Shown in pieces: positions 10,701-19,782 of a stretch of 64,000 nt of DNA. The notes under the pieces were generated by a model. That model did no database searches, was not told the origin of the DNA, and was given only the letters and a program-made list of their open reading frames with translations. Source of the DNA: Mesostigma viride (Eukaryota > Streptophyta > Mesostigmatophyceae > Mesostigmatales > Mesostigmataceae); NCBI GenBank assembly GCA_009746045.1, contig RPFO01000104.1:6458501-6522500 (forward strand), given 5' to 3'. Within the stretch, counting starts at the first letter, position 1, and every line of letters starts with the position of its first letter. Made by a program: the position numbers and the translations under genes.

Positions 10701-13700
10701 ACTCCACAGTGCGACCCTTACTCGACATAACACGACGAAGTGGTGGAACTGCAGCGTCACCATTGCCATAGATAGAACTACCACTTACAGATATTTCCGG
10801 GAACTTTTTACACTCGTCCCAATTTGGAAGAAGGTCGGCCCCCCGAAGCAGAATGACGTTCGTTCCCCCGTACCCGACATGGAATTGTTCCATGAGGGAT
10901 GAGAAAAGTTTAGCCGCCGCGGCACTGTCCTTCGCGTTCTCAGACGCTGCCCCCCCTTCACACATTAGTTTCTTAACATGTGTCACACCGGGCGTCCATT
11001 CCCCCTCCACTTGCTTGAAAGACTTTAAACCCTTGAAATAGTGGTTTCCGTCGACCACCGCATATCGAAGAACGAGATATTCGCCATCAGGATGTTCCTC
11101 GTGAAATCTTGGGTCGAATGCCTTTAAGGAGGCCTGGCTTATTAGGCTGAAGACCTCCCTTGGTTGAAAATCAAAGGGCAGAACGTCGTCTTGTTCCCCG
11201 ACTCGTGCATAGGTCCGGAACTCAACACCTCTCTTGAGGAAAGAAGCGGTGGACTTGGTTCCAAGATACTTCTCAATCTCCTTGTCGGACAAGGGGCGAA
11301 AGTAACGCGAGCCCACGAACTCCGCGTCAGTCCTAGCGCCATGGCATTTTTTCAGCCAATCCCGGTAAGGGCCAGAGGACGTGATGTGTTTGGCGAAGAG
11401 GCTTGGCTTGGTTTCCGCAAGCGCTTGAAAGGCGAACTGCCACACAGGGATGCACACCTTAAAATGCAAACTGTTTGTCTTTGCATTCAGCAAGATGCGC
11501 CCGTTCTCCCTGAACACCTCATCGCTTAGCAACCGCTGCCTCATGTTGTCAGGCAAAATCAGCCCGTTGACGGTGTGAATGCGCATGCTATTGCAACCGG
11601 TATCGATGAAGTCACTCGGTCGAATCCAACGGGATTCCCGCAGAGCATTCGCGTCCCGAATGGCTTTGTCCCTGATCTCCTTCTCGGAGTCCACGGTCGT
11701 TGCCATCTTCCACTCTTTGATGATCGGCTCCTTGTCCACCTTTCCACTACTCGTCAGGATCCCCTCCTTGAAGAGCTTTGAAAGTGCTTTCAGAAGCTCA
11801 AGAAAAGGGGAGAAGGTAGGCCACTTCAATATATCCGACGCCGGCGCCTTGCCCCTGGCTTCGACGTAGTTAAGCATCTCCTTGACGAGTGCAAAAACGG
11901 CATCATTGCCGGCCAACCTTCCGTCACCGTCTCCTTCCCCCTCGGCACCCTGAACGAAGGCATTGACGAACATGAGACAAGAAAGCAATAAATAGTTTAA
12001 CGTATGCATATAGTCCGCGAGCATAGGAAAATCTCAGAGTGGGGTGCAAAGAACACAGAAGGTAAAAAGGGTCACTCCACGGAGCTACCCCTCTGAATCT
12101 AAATCACCAAAAACGCACCGCTTCCTTTTCTCCCGCCTTCTTCCCCTTCTTTCCTTTTCCGCCTTTCTCCCCCTCGCCACCCTGAAGGAAGGCATTGACG
12201 AAGATGAGACAGGAAAACAATAAATAGTTTAACGTTTGCAAATAGTCGGCGTGCAGACAAAAAATACCGAATAGGGTGCAAAGAACGGAGAAGGTAAAAA
12301 GGTTCACTCCACAGAGCTACCCCTCTAAATCTAAAATTCCGCAAAAAACGCACCTCTTCCTTTTCTCCCGCCTTCTTCCCCTTCTTTCCCTTTCCGCCCT
12401 TCTCCCCCCGGCCGCGTCATCCTCCCCCTTATCCTTCCCCTTCTCCTTTTTATCCGCATCCCTCTTCTTTTTGGACGCTTTTGCCTGACCCTCAAGCAGC
12501 TTCGCCCGTTCACGATCCCTTCTCTTGAGATCCCACTTCATGAACTTGATGACCTTGTCCATCTTCGCCTCCGTGTACTCCTTTGGTTTCCACTTGAACT
12601 TTTCGGTGCCCTTGGACTTGACTTGGTTGACGAAATCAAAGGCCAGGTCACCGTTGAAGGTGTCAGATTGCATTGCAAAATCGGCCGCCGCCTCAACGCG
12701 TAGTTGGGTTAGATACTTGCGAAACTCCCCGGCACCCATCGTAACATCCTTAGGGGGCTTGGCTAGGATGAGGTCGCCAATATCACAGATAGTCTGCACC
12801 TTATTCTTTCTCAAAATAAGCTTCATGAGATCCTGATGAGCTGCTTCGAGTGTCGTCGTCGCCTTTTTTTTAGCCTGCTGGAAGGTATACCAACAACACA
12901 CAACATACACATGAAGCAAAATGTATTAAGAAGAGTAATCTGAACTCTGGCATCCTAGCTCTGCAGCGCGACCTTCAGCGTTAAGGGGAGGGGATATGCC
13001 TAAAGAGCACTTTTCTGGAAACCATACCTATGCATGTGCTAAAAATCCAATTATGATTGGGAACCATAAATATGATTTAAAAAAAATTTTCCAACCACTT
13101 GGGGGGGGTACTAGCCCCCACCAGATGCCGGTTACGCGCTAAAAATAGAAAAAGACGCTACTTTTGGCATATTTTCCCTAGGACAATGGGCAAACATATT
13201 TGGACCAAATCATATATTTCCATATAGTTCCCCCACTTTTGAGAAAGTCTGCCTAATTTTGAGCACAAAATAATGATGTTTAGACACATTGATGGATTTT
13301 CTCGCAAAAAGGGTACTTTTTTTCACCAAAAAAAAAAAAAATCATAAACACATAGAATCATGCCATATCTTATATTTTCGAATACTAGAGAGGGGGGGAC
13401 ATGCAGCCCCAAATTTTCAGGTCATTCTGACAAGCGCAGCCCTATTTGATGGATATTCCCAGATTGCCACCTGTGATGACGCTGACGGAGGTTTTAGCTA
13501 GTATTTAACCACACTAACACCCCTTTATACATCTAAGCCACGTGAAAACTGGCCAAACCACACACTACCATCCTCTGCACATATGGCACCTCCTATGTTC
13601 CAGGTTTGACGACGCGTTCCGACAAGAACTGCCCAAGTTACAACCATTCCAAGACGGCCACCCATGTAGACACTACAAGGAAATTATAGTAACCATTCAG

Positions 13701-16700
13701 CCACACTAGCACCTCCTTCTTCATCAAAGACATCTGCAAACTGACCAAAGCACACATAATTAACTCTTGCACGCTGACGGCAACGCATGCTCAACGTGGG
13801 GGTCATTGTGACAAGAACTACTTAAGTTGATGGGTTTCCTATATGACCATGCACCTGACAAGGCGCTAAGGACCACTCAGTAAGTTAGTAACCCCACAGT
13901 GCCACTTCTTATGCCATCCAACATGCACCAAAACCATGCTGAGTATCTTTACAATGTACAAAGGGGTGGCCACGCACCTCATATGTACGTCTTCATCATC
14001 CCTCCAGCATGGCCAGCCTTGTAAATATGTTCATAGCCTTGACGATGGTAGCCCTATTAACATGCCTAAGCAGCATTTCCTATGTTACTCCCAGGTTAGA
14101 GTGTAAGGTTGATGCCAACCAAGCTAATCAACTCAACAACACCTCCTAAACTGTCCTCCCCGGCATGGATGACAAACTGGGACTATGGAGGGCGAGGAAC
14201 CAAGTAAGAACATGGTATATATAGCTTGCATGCAGTCATGCATGTCAACCATGGTTGGCTCAGCACATTGTAGTCTTGTCACATCATCATAACAAAGGAA
14301 AGCTCAAACAACCATTGGTGCCAGCTATCTACATGCAGTCACACAAATGCAATATCTCCAACATCATCATCACTAAAACACTTCCATCCCTGCACGATAA
14401 AATGCAAAGAAACCACTGGCGGCCCTTCAGCGCATGAGCGCTGTGATGCCACTGTGGCCTGCGAAGAGAGGGTGCGTCACTCTCAAACAACAAGAAGCGT
14501 CCATACGCACAACATCCTTGCCGGAACGCGTTTTATGAAATGCCTTATACCTTCCCAAAGAGCTATAGGCTGCGACTGAAGCGGCCCTGATCACGGCATC
14601 AACGAAAACAATCTAAAGCTGCCAGGTATTCGACAACACAACGGCAAGCGACGGCGAGCTAGCTGGCGGAAACTGCCCAAAAAGAACGCAAAAAACCTCG
14701 AACGATGAGCTCATAGAAGAAAGCACTGATAGCAGATAACATTCGCGACAAATCTGTACCTCGCCCTCGTAAATCCCTCACCCAGGCGCGCAACAACAGC
14801 CGTTCTTCCATGGACAGGTCAGACACGCACAGCGCAGGTCTGAACAATTACTTACCGATAATGGCCGACAATCTGGCAAAAAGCACCAGATCGGTTTAGA
14901 ATTCGATGCAACCGATATTAACGCCTGCTTCACGGTCAGAACAACCCTTGAAATCGCGATTTTACAGCCGCTATCATGAATTCTATTTCATTCCGCGCGA
15001 CCAAAAAATTCAGATTACCCCCCATGCCGATGGCATAAAAAAACAACAGCGATATTGTCAACCAGCTGATTTCCGCCACAAACTAACATCATAACCGCAT
15101 CGTCTTTTAGATTCGAGTAAAAATTTTGCATTTCGCCTGCCCTGGTGTGGTAGTTTCGCCTGGACGCAGTCGCCATGGCCACTTCCGCAAGGGGTGCGCG
15201 CACCGTGCACGTGAAATTTATGACCTTCGGTTCCGGCGAGAATTTTTTGGCGCCAAATAATTCGGGCATGTCCCGTCCCCTTAAAAACTTAAAAAACATT
15301 GTACAAACCTTTGCCTTCCCCTTCCCCTTCGGAGTTGGCTCGGGCTCATTTTCTTCCTCCTCCTCCTCCTCCTCGTGCTCCTCCTCCTCTTCCTCCTCGT
15401 CCACCTCCTGCTCCTTCTCCTCCTCTTCCTCCTCGTCCACCTCCTGCATGAAAATAATAATTCAGACGATGACATAAAAAAAACGAGCATTAATTTTGTT
15501 TTAAGGTGGCTCTGCGAAACGACCCCAACCCTAAGCTTTAACAGTAAAATGAAACAAATTTCCTACCTCTACGTTCTCCGTCCCCATCCCTTCGACCTCT
15601 TCGAAAGGTTGATCGTCATCCTGCAAGACGAAACGTGCGTTCAGATAAATATACAAAGTCAGTCAAAACAGGAACTATTTCTTGAATATTCTATCTTCAC
15701 AAATCGACCCCGAACCTTTAGCGGCATTTGCTTACCTCCGGGTTCCACGCTGAAGGACTTTGTCCCTCAAAACGTGGAATGTCACCCTCCTGGCGGGAAG
15801 GAGAGAAAGAAATGTGTTGATCGTTAGTAACAATTTTCAACAAAAGAAATACACAACACAAATCTAAACGGACTCAATAAAAATGTACACAAATGTCAAT
15901 AATTACCTCAATGTCAAATCTCCACTCCCGCAACACTTGTCCGATCGGCCACATCTCAGATGGAGTTGTGTGGCTCAGTTCATTTTCGAAAAACGTCCGA
16001 AGAGCTATCAAGTGAGATAGCATGTCCTGACTCCATGATTTCTCGTTTATGTTCGCCGTCACTAACGACAGGCAGTCGTCGATCCCCTTGTACTCAAGCC
16101 ATGCGACAACCTCCTTTCGTGGGGGCTCATACTGTCCGGCCATGTCGAACTCCCCACTCTGACGAAAACGCAGGATCTCATCCTCGCACAACTGAAGAAA
16201 TAATTCAACAGCTCGACTCGGAAGAATAGGGTCTGGGTTCACCCTAAACTGCGCCATCCACACTGAATACGACGAAAGGAAGTGCGATCTAACCCCATCC
16301 AAATCTTCAATCACTTCCGAACCAGCCCTGTACAACTCGGGAGATACCGAGTGGTCCATGGCGACCAGAAAGTCGCCGAAGACATCCCAGTCGAACTGTG
16401 CAGCCTTGAACCCTTTCTGAACCCTTTCTTCAAGAGCAGATTGACATCCATTTCCGTCAGCGGGGAGGTGTCCCAATCCTCACCTGTCTTCCCCTGCTCT
16501 AGGACCTGGTACATTTCCCACCTGCAGACAGATATGATGATGTCAAAATACTCGTGTGACAATGGGTGCTGTCTCGTGTCCTTGCAGACTGTACTGTTTG
16601 GTCGCACAAGACAGCTTGATCCAGACGAGCAGGCTTCGAGGAACATAAGCTGTAACATCCGCTGCGTCGGGTATATTCGACCCGCACTCGGTAACAACAA

Positions 16701-19148
16701 GCAACTCGAAGGTGTCGAAGAGAGATGCCATTTCTTCCCCCTTCAACCTTTTGCCTCTACTAAGGCTCCGCCCCATGACTTCGAACAAAAGATCACGAAG
16801 TGTTGATTCACTCCAAGGGTTCATTATCTGATCAGGCCTCCTCATATCATGTATTACTTCCATCCTCTCATGCCAGACACCGTCATCGATCGCAACTTCG
16901 ATCTCCTTCGACACAAAGGTGCTCAAGAACGACTTGGCGTCATCGTTCAGATGTTTTTCGTAAGTCGTCAACCATGACTCCCAAGTTTCCAAGCCCCTCA
17001 ACTGGATCGGCTGCACACAGGTCCACAAAACGAAAAAAAAAGCATAATCGGAAAAAAAAAGTTTAGGGTCACTCTGCGAAGTGACCCTTCATAAAAAAAT
17101 CTCAAACAGAACGAAGGACTAACTGACATGCACTATTATTAAGCGGCGAAAAAATTATTAGCTCACCCGCAATTTCTCCTCCCCACTCCCAACCTCGGCG
17201 TTCCCCTGAGACTCTGGCTCATCTCCCCCTTTGTTCCTCTGGATGCAGCAAGACAGAGAAAAGCATACTCGTTGAAAAAGTTTAGGGTCACTCTGCGAAA
17301 TGACCCTCCATAAATTAATCACACATGCGAAGGAAACGGCAAGTCAGAAATGAAGGACAAATGAACAAAGAACAAAGGCGAAAAACACAGGATCACTTAT
17401 CGCTCACCTCCGTTGTTGTCCCGCTCTTCTTGGGATCCTCTGACTTCTTTTCGTCTGCCCCCCGCTTCCTCTGAAATTAAAACAACTGGGAAAAGCATAC
17501 TTGTTGGCTCAGGTTAGGGTCACTCTGCGAAATGACCCATTAATGGTCGAACGAGCTTAGCAGAGATAAGGAATAACGAAACCCGATGAAAACAACACGC
17601 ACGCTAATGGGGGTAAAAACTGTTTCTCACCTGAGACGGCTCCGTACCCTCCTTCTCCGAGTCCCCCGCGGTCTTCCCATCCACCTCCGTCGACTTTTCT
17701 GCAGCCTGCGCCTTCCTGCGCTCCTCCTCAAGTTTGGCTAGGTATTTCAGGCGTGCCGCCACACCCGCCTCCATCATCCTCTTCCCCTCCTCCTGCACCT
17801 TCCTCTTCGCCTTTGCCTCCTCGTCCTTCCTTTTCCTTTCCTCATTCGCCTTTCTCTCCTTTTCGTCCCGCTCCCACGACGCCCTCTTCTCCCTGCGCTC
17901 CGCCTCCTCCAACTTCGCAGCTTCCATCTCTGCCTGCTTCGCCTCTTGCTGTGCCCTTTCCTTCTTCACCCATTCCCTCCGCTCCCTTTCCAGGAGCTCC
18001 TGGGCGGCCTTCCGTTCCTTGTCCTTTTTCTCCAGATTCACCAGATCTTCGGCGTGCTGCGTTGCCTGCTCCAGATAAGAAGTCAGAAGTGCCATGCGGT
18101 CATTCCTTCTCTTTCTTTCCTCCTCCGGAAGATCCTCCAGTGGCCTTGGGTCTGCCTTGTCCCTGTCCTCCATGCTCATCAGGAGGTCAATGTTCTTCTG
18201 CAGATCACGCAGGAACCGCTCATTGTCATCCTCCTTCTCCTCCCATTCCGCTCTTGCTTTCTTCCTTGCCTGTGGGGAGCGGCTCCTCGGAGGTGAGTTT
18301 GACGACCGGCGCTTGGGTGGCGACCGGCGCTTGGGCGGAGACTTCCGACCTGGAGATTTTGCAGGCGACTTGGGTGGTGATCGGGACTTGGAGGTCGCTC
18401 CCTTCTTTGGAGGGGAGCTTTGGGGAGACGCGGGCTTCGAGCTTGGCTGTGAGGTCGACCCCTCTTGGTGGGACCTTGGAGGAGACCTGGGCGACGTGCT
18501 GACCTTCGAGGTCGACGCCTCGTGGTGGGACCTTAGAGGTGACTTGGGCGGCGGGCTGCCCTGCTCAGACGCCTCGTGGTGGGCCCTTGGAGCAGACTTG
18601 GGCGGCGAGCTGGGCTTCGAGGTAACCACGGGGGCGGACCTCGGCGAGTTTGAGGTCGACGCCCCGCGGACGGGGGACTCCTTGTTGATGGCGGGCCGCT
18701 GGGGAGACTGTGGAGACACAACGGAGCTGGACCCAGCCCCGGCAGCCTGTGCCTCAGGTGCGGGCCGCTGGGGAGATTTGGAGGCCGACGCCTCCACGGA
18801 GCTTGGCCCAGCCCCGGCAGCAAGCATTGTTGACAGAAGAGGAAACTCCTCTACGCCCTTGGGCGGAGAGGCGGGTGGCGTACTAAACTTAGGAGACTCG
18901 CTCGTCGACTTGAGCTTGTCGACATAGGTGGCCCTCTCCACCTCTTTTCCCTTCTTTGGCGAAGAGGCCCTCTCCTGCTCCTCCTTTTCCTTCTGAAGCA
19001 AGGAGGCCCTCTCCTGCTCCTCCTTTTCCTTCTGAAGCAAGGAGGCCCTCTCCTGCTCCTCCTTTTCCTTCTGAAGCAAGGAGGCCCTCTCCTGCTCCTC
19101 CTTTTCCTTCTGAAGCTGAACTTCCCTCTCCTTCTCTTGTTCTTCCTT
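7245..19148 (-). CDS. Long multi-exon gene of the giant transposon, function unknown
   Basis: I infer one gene from a chain of GT/AG exons on the minus strand. The exons are 19148-17631, 17470-17408, 17238-17167, 17010-15907, 15789-15736, 15620-15567, 15443-15309, 12877-12354, 12181-12119, 11949-10789, 10456-9154, about 9150-7891 and 7774-7245. Nearly all joins are phase 0. The protein would be over 1,900 residues. It has a Pro/Ser/Lys-rich and coiled-coil N-terminus, short acidic cassettes, a globular middle, a weak ParB-like motif, an acidic Glu tract and a Lys-rich end (SKNKK). The 5' end is not found. It could also be two or more genes. Frame breaks lie at about 16600, 16408-16429, 12404-12409, two near 9570-9690, one near 9150 and 8673-8677, several of them in homopolymers. 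Length, charge and Lys clusters suggest a nuclear protein (inference). Confidence 0.55.
7891..9150 (-). CDS. Exon: repeat region and long Glu tract
   Basis: The sense starts WTSFKDFWWADHDLF and runs through ATQFFEELRPIVVVFGGKKS to four to five 42-bp repeats coding GGEKSSPQKTSKG. One repeat has C5 at 8673-8677 where the others have C6, which breaks the frame. In the corrected frame the text continues DKGKGGQRPSVQPQPES, AVVQISDDEDEAE and SSSSSSEEEEEE. The CCT/CTC run at 8060-8380 then encodes a very long Glu tract with one out-of-phase step near 8231. The end, ARAQKGITKG, precedes donor GTGAGG. The exact 5' boundary near 9150 is unresolved. Arg-, Gly-, Pro- or Ser-only frames here are shadows of the triplet run. 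Confidence 0.5.
9154..10456 (-). CDS. Exon: large helical region, two frame breaks
   Basis: It follows the previous exon in phase 0 (EVGKKKLDRLFEISKGANAE). It reads LDVWNYNRLYLHGVVKQGKG, then a charged linker, then NYNRVLANTFLRLTKARPDD and KVSWTSVRNLASFPMMDAV. After VVDRFL the sense continues in a second frame (FWEKAVIITRNVAYLLKSEG) and then a third (AIDLVDLLDKTAPNVFMKGS) before ending ILNLD at GTGAGT. Breaks are near 9685 and 9575. No known domain is recognised. Confidence 0.55.
10789..11949 (-). CDS. Exon with a weak ParB-like motif (VVDGNH)
   Basis: This is an intact 387-codon exon, acceptor TTCGTTCAG to donor TCT/GTAAGT. The first 40 residues are acidic, then a folded region runs to the end. 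At 11029-11070 it reads RYAVVDGNHYFKGL, preceded by FDFQPREVFSLISQASLKAF. ParB/sulfiredoxin-fold nucleases and partition proteins carry a (V/I)xDGxHR motif after a helix of this kind, but here the usual Arg after His is Tyr. That resemblance is weak and could be chance. Other visible features are LPDNMRQRLLSDEVFRENGR and a conserved-looking GYGGTNVILLRGADLLPNW. Of all exons in this gene it is the longest free of frame breaks. Confidence 0.65.
12119..12181 (-). CDS. 63-bp duplicated exon (GGEGEKGGKGKK module)
   Basis: These 21 codons (GGEGEKGGKGKKGKKAGEKE A) lie between acceptor TTCCTTCAG and donor GTGCGTTT. The exon and its flanking introns are a tandem duplicate: the intron at 12182-12353 and the one at 11950-12118 share TTTAACGT, GGTGCAAAGAAC, GAAGGTAAAAAGG and a palindrome. 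The phase-0 ends let copies be added without breaking the frame. Confidence 0.65.
12354..12877 (-). CDS. Exon: helical domain and Lys/Gly-rich tail
   Basis: It begins QAKKKATTTLEAAHQDLMKLILRK and continues through TICDIGDLILAKPPKDVTMG and DLAFDFVNQVKSKGTEKFKWKP. It ends in a basic tail rich in KKRDADKKEKGKDKGEDD. A C6 run at 12404-12409 appears one base short. With one more base the tail reads GGEKGGKGKKGKKAGEKEE, ends in phase 0 and becomes a near-copy of the next exon. The donor is GTGCGT. Confidence 0.6.
12878..15308. other. Long intron or intergenic stretch in the giant transposon
   Basis: There is no convincing coding sequence across 2.4 kb. It starts with a partial palindrome (about 12959-12976) followed by TTAAGGGG at 12981. 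Poly(A)-like runs lie at 13080 and 13327-13340. Both neighbouring exons end in phase 0, so it can be spliced as one intron. It could hide a nested element, but I found no paired ends. Confidence 0.4.
15309..15789 (-). CDS. Acidic cassette exons (54, 54 and 135 bp)
   Basis: Exons 15789-15736 (EGDIPRFEGQSPSAWNPE), 15620-15567 (DDDQPFEEVEGMGTENVE) and 15443-15309 (acidic EEEE run, then PTPKGKGKAK) are all phase 0 with clear acceptors and donors. The first intron beyond them holds a degenerate palindrome at 15505-15525. A further possible exon at 14839-14760 (LSMEERLLLRAWVRDL) has plausible splice sites, but its length is not a multiple of three, so I leave it out of the chain. Confidence 0.55.
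15907..17010 (-). CDS. Exon: globular region, broken by an 11-bp duplication
   Basis: The exon starts PIQLRGLETWESWLTTYEKHL and ends LREWRFDIE before GTAATT. Composition is that of a folded, mostly helical domain of about 360 residues (IALRTFFENELSHTTP, AVELFLQLCEDEILRFRQ). I recognise no family. The frame changes twice. At 16408-16429 the 11-mer GAACCCTTTCT occurs twice in tandem, and with a single copy the text reads LLLKKGFKAAQFDWDVFGDF in one frame. Near 16600 a one-base change is needed to pass from KLSCATKQYS to CKDTRQHPLSHEYFD. Confidence 0.6.
17167..17470 (-). CDS. Two phase-0 micro-exons (63 and 72 bp) with palindromic introns
   Basis: Exon 17470-17408 (21 codons, RKRGADEKKSEDPKKSGTTTE) and exon 17238-17167 (24 codons, RNKGGDEPESQGNAEVGSGE) both start with an AG acceptor and end at GTGAGC. 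Each is an exact multiple of three. Their introns each contain one GGTCACTCTGCGAA(A/G)TGACC palindrome (17517-17538, 17285-17306, 17066-17087). They encode charged linkers. Confidence 0.6.
17631..19148 (-). CDS. Exon: KEKEEQERAS repeats, PPKSP-rich, coiled coil
   Basis: This 506-codon exon is bounded by an acceptor (GCCGCAG) and the donor CAG/GTGAGA. It opens with four near-perfect 16-residue repeats (KEKEEQERASLLQ type; a 48-bp DNA tandem at about 18960-19110). A Ser/Pro region follows, with repeated SPPKS, SPPRS and HHEAST units, then SPPKRRSPPKRRSSNSP, which is RS-like. It ends in a long Glu/Lys/Arg/Ala coiled coil of about 200 residues (ERREKRASWERDEKERKANE). No enzyme motif is visible. 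The plus-strand frames opposite it are shadows. Confidence 0.7.
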
Positions 19149-19313
19149 CTGCGGCAAATAAGGAAAAACAAATTGACGAATGTCGGATGAAGAAAGTGTA
19201 AATTCGCATCAGCGTGAGGGGTGGCGCTGCAGCGCTACCCTAAGAAGAAACAAGGATGAAATCCCATTCAGGTTAGGGGATTAAAAAAAATCAAAGATGT
19301 AACATATGTCAGG

Positions 19314-19745
19314 GAAGGGGTTATTCTGTAGCGAGACCCTTCCGCAAAATAAGACATAAGAACCATGTTAAGGAAGGGTGACTCTGCAGCGCGACCCTAC
19401 CAACAAAATATAGTATAATAATATTTCATGGAAGGGTGACTCGGCATCGCGACCCTACAAACAAAATGTGATTGAATAACGTATCTTGGAAAGGTGACTC
19501 TGCAGCGCGACCCTACCAACAAAATATGATATAAAAATATTTCATGGAACGGTGACTCTGCAGCGCGACCCTACAAACAAATTGTGATTGAATAACGTAT
19601 CTTGGAAAGATGACTCTGCAGCGCGACCCTACAAACAATGAATGGAAATTTGAATTGTGAGGGGGTCACTCTGCAGCGCGGCCCCACAAACAAAGACTGC
19701 GACATTGCGCAAGGGTAGGGGTCACTCTGCAGAGCAACCCTACCC
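19314..19745. repeat. Tandem array of eight palindrome units, period about 57 bp
   Basis: The palindrome recurs at 19318, 19376, 19434, 19492, 19550, 19608, 19663 and 19719. Spacers alternate between CAACAAAATAT...TTTCATGG and CAAACAAAATGTG...ATCTTGG types. The array lies 5' of the first recognised exon of the long minus-strand gene, next to the minisatellite. Confidence 0.85.
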
Positions 19746-19782
19746 AAAAACAATACTGACCACTCCCCAAAAAAATCACGCA

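Noticed and set aside
18094-18927. 277-codon plus-strand Gly/Asp/Leu-rich frame
   Set aside because: It is a shadow of the SPPKS-rich exon on the minus strand.
19314-19745. CRISPR array
   Set aside because: The repeats are palindromes with similar, not unique, spacers in a eukaryotic transposon, with no cas genes.
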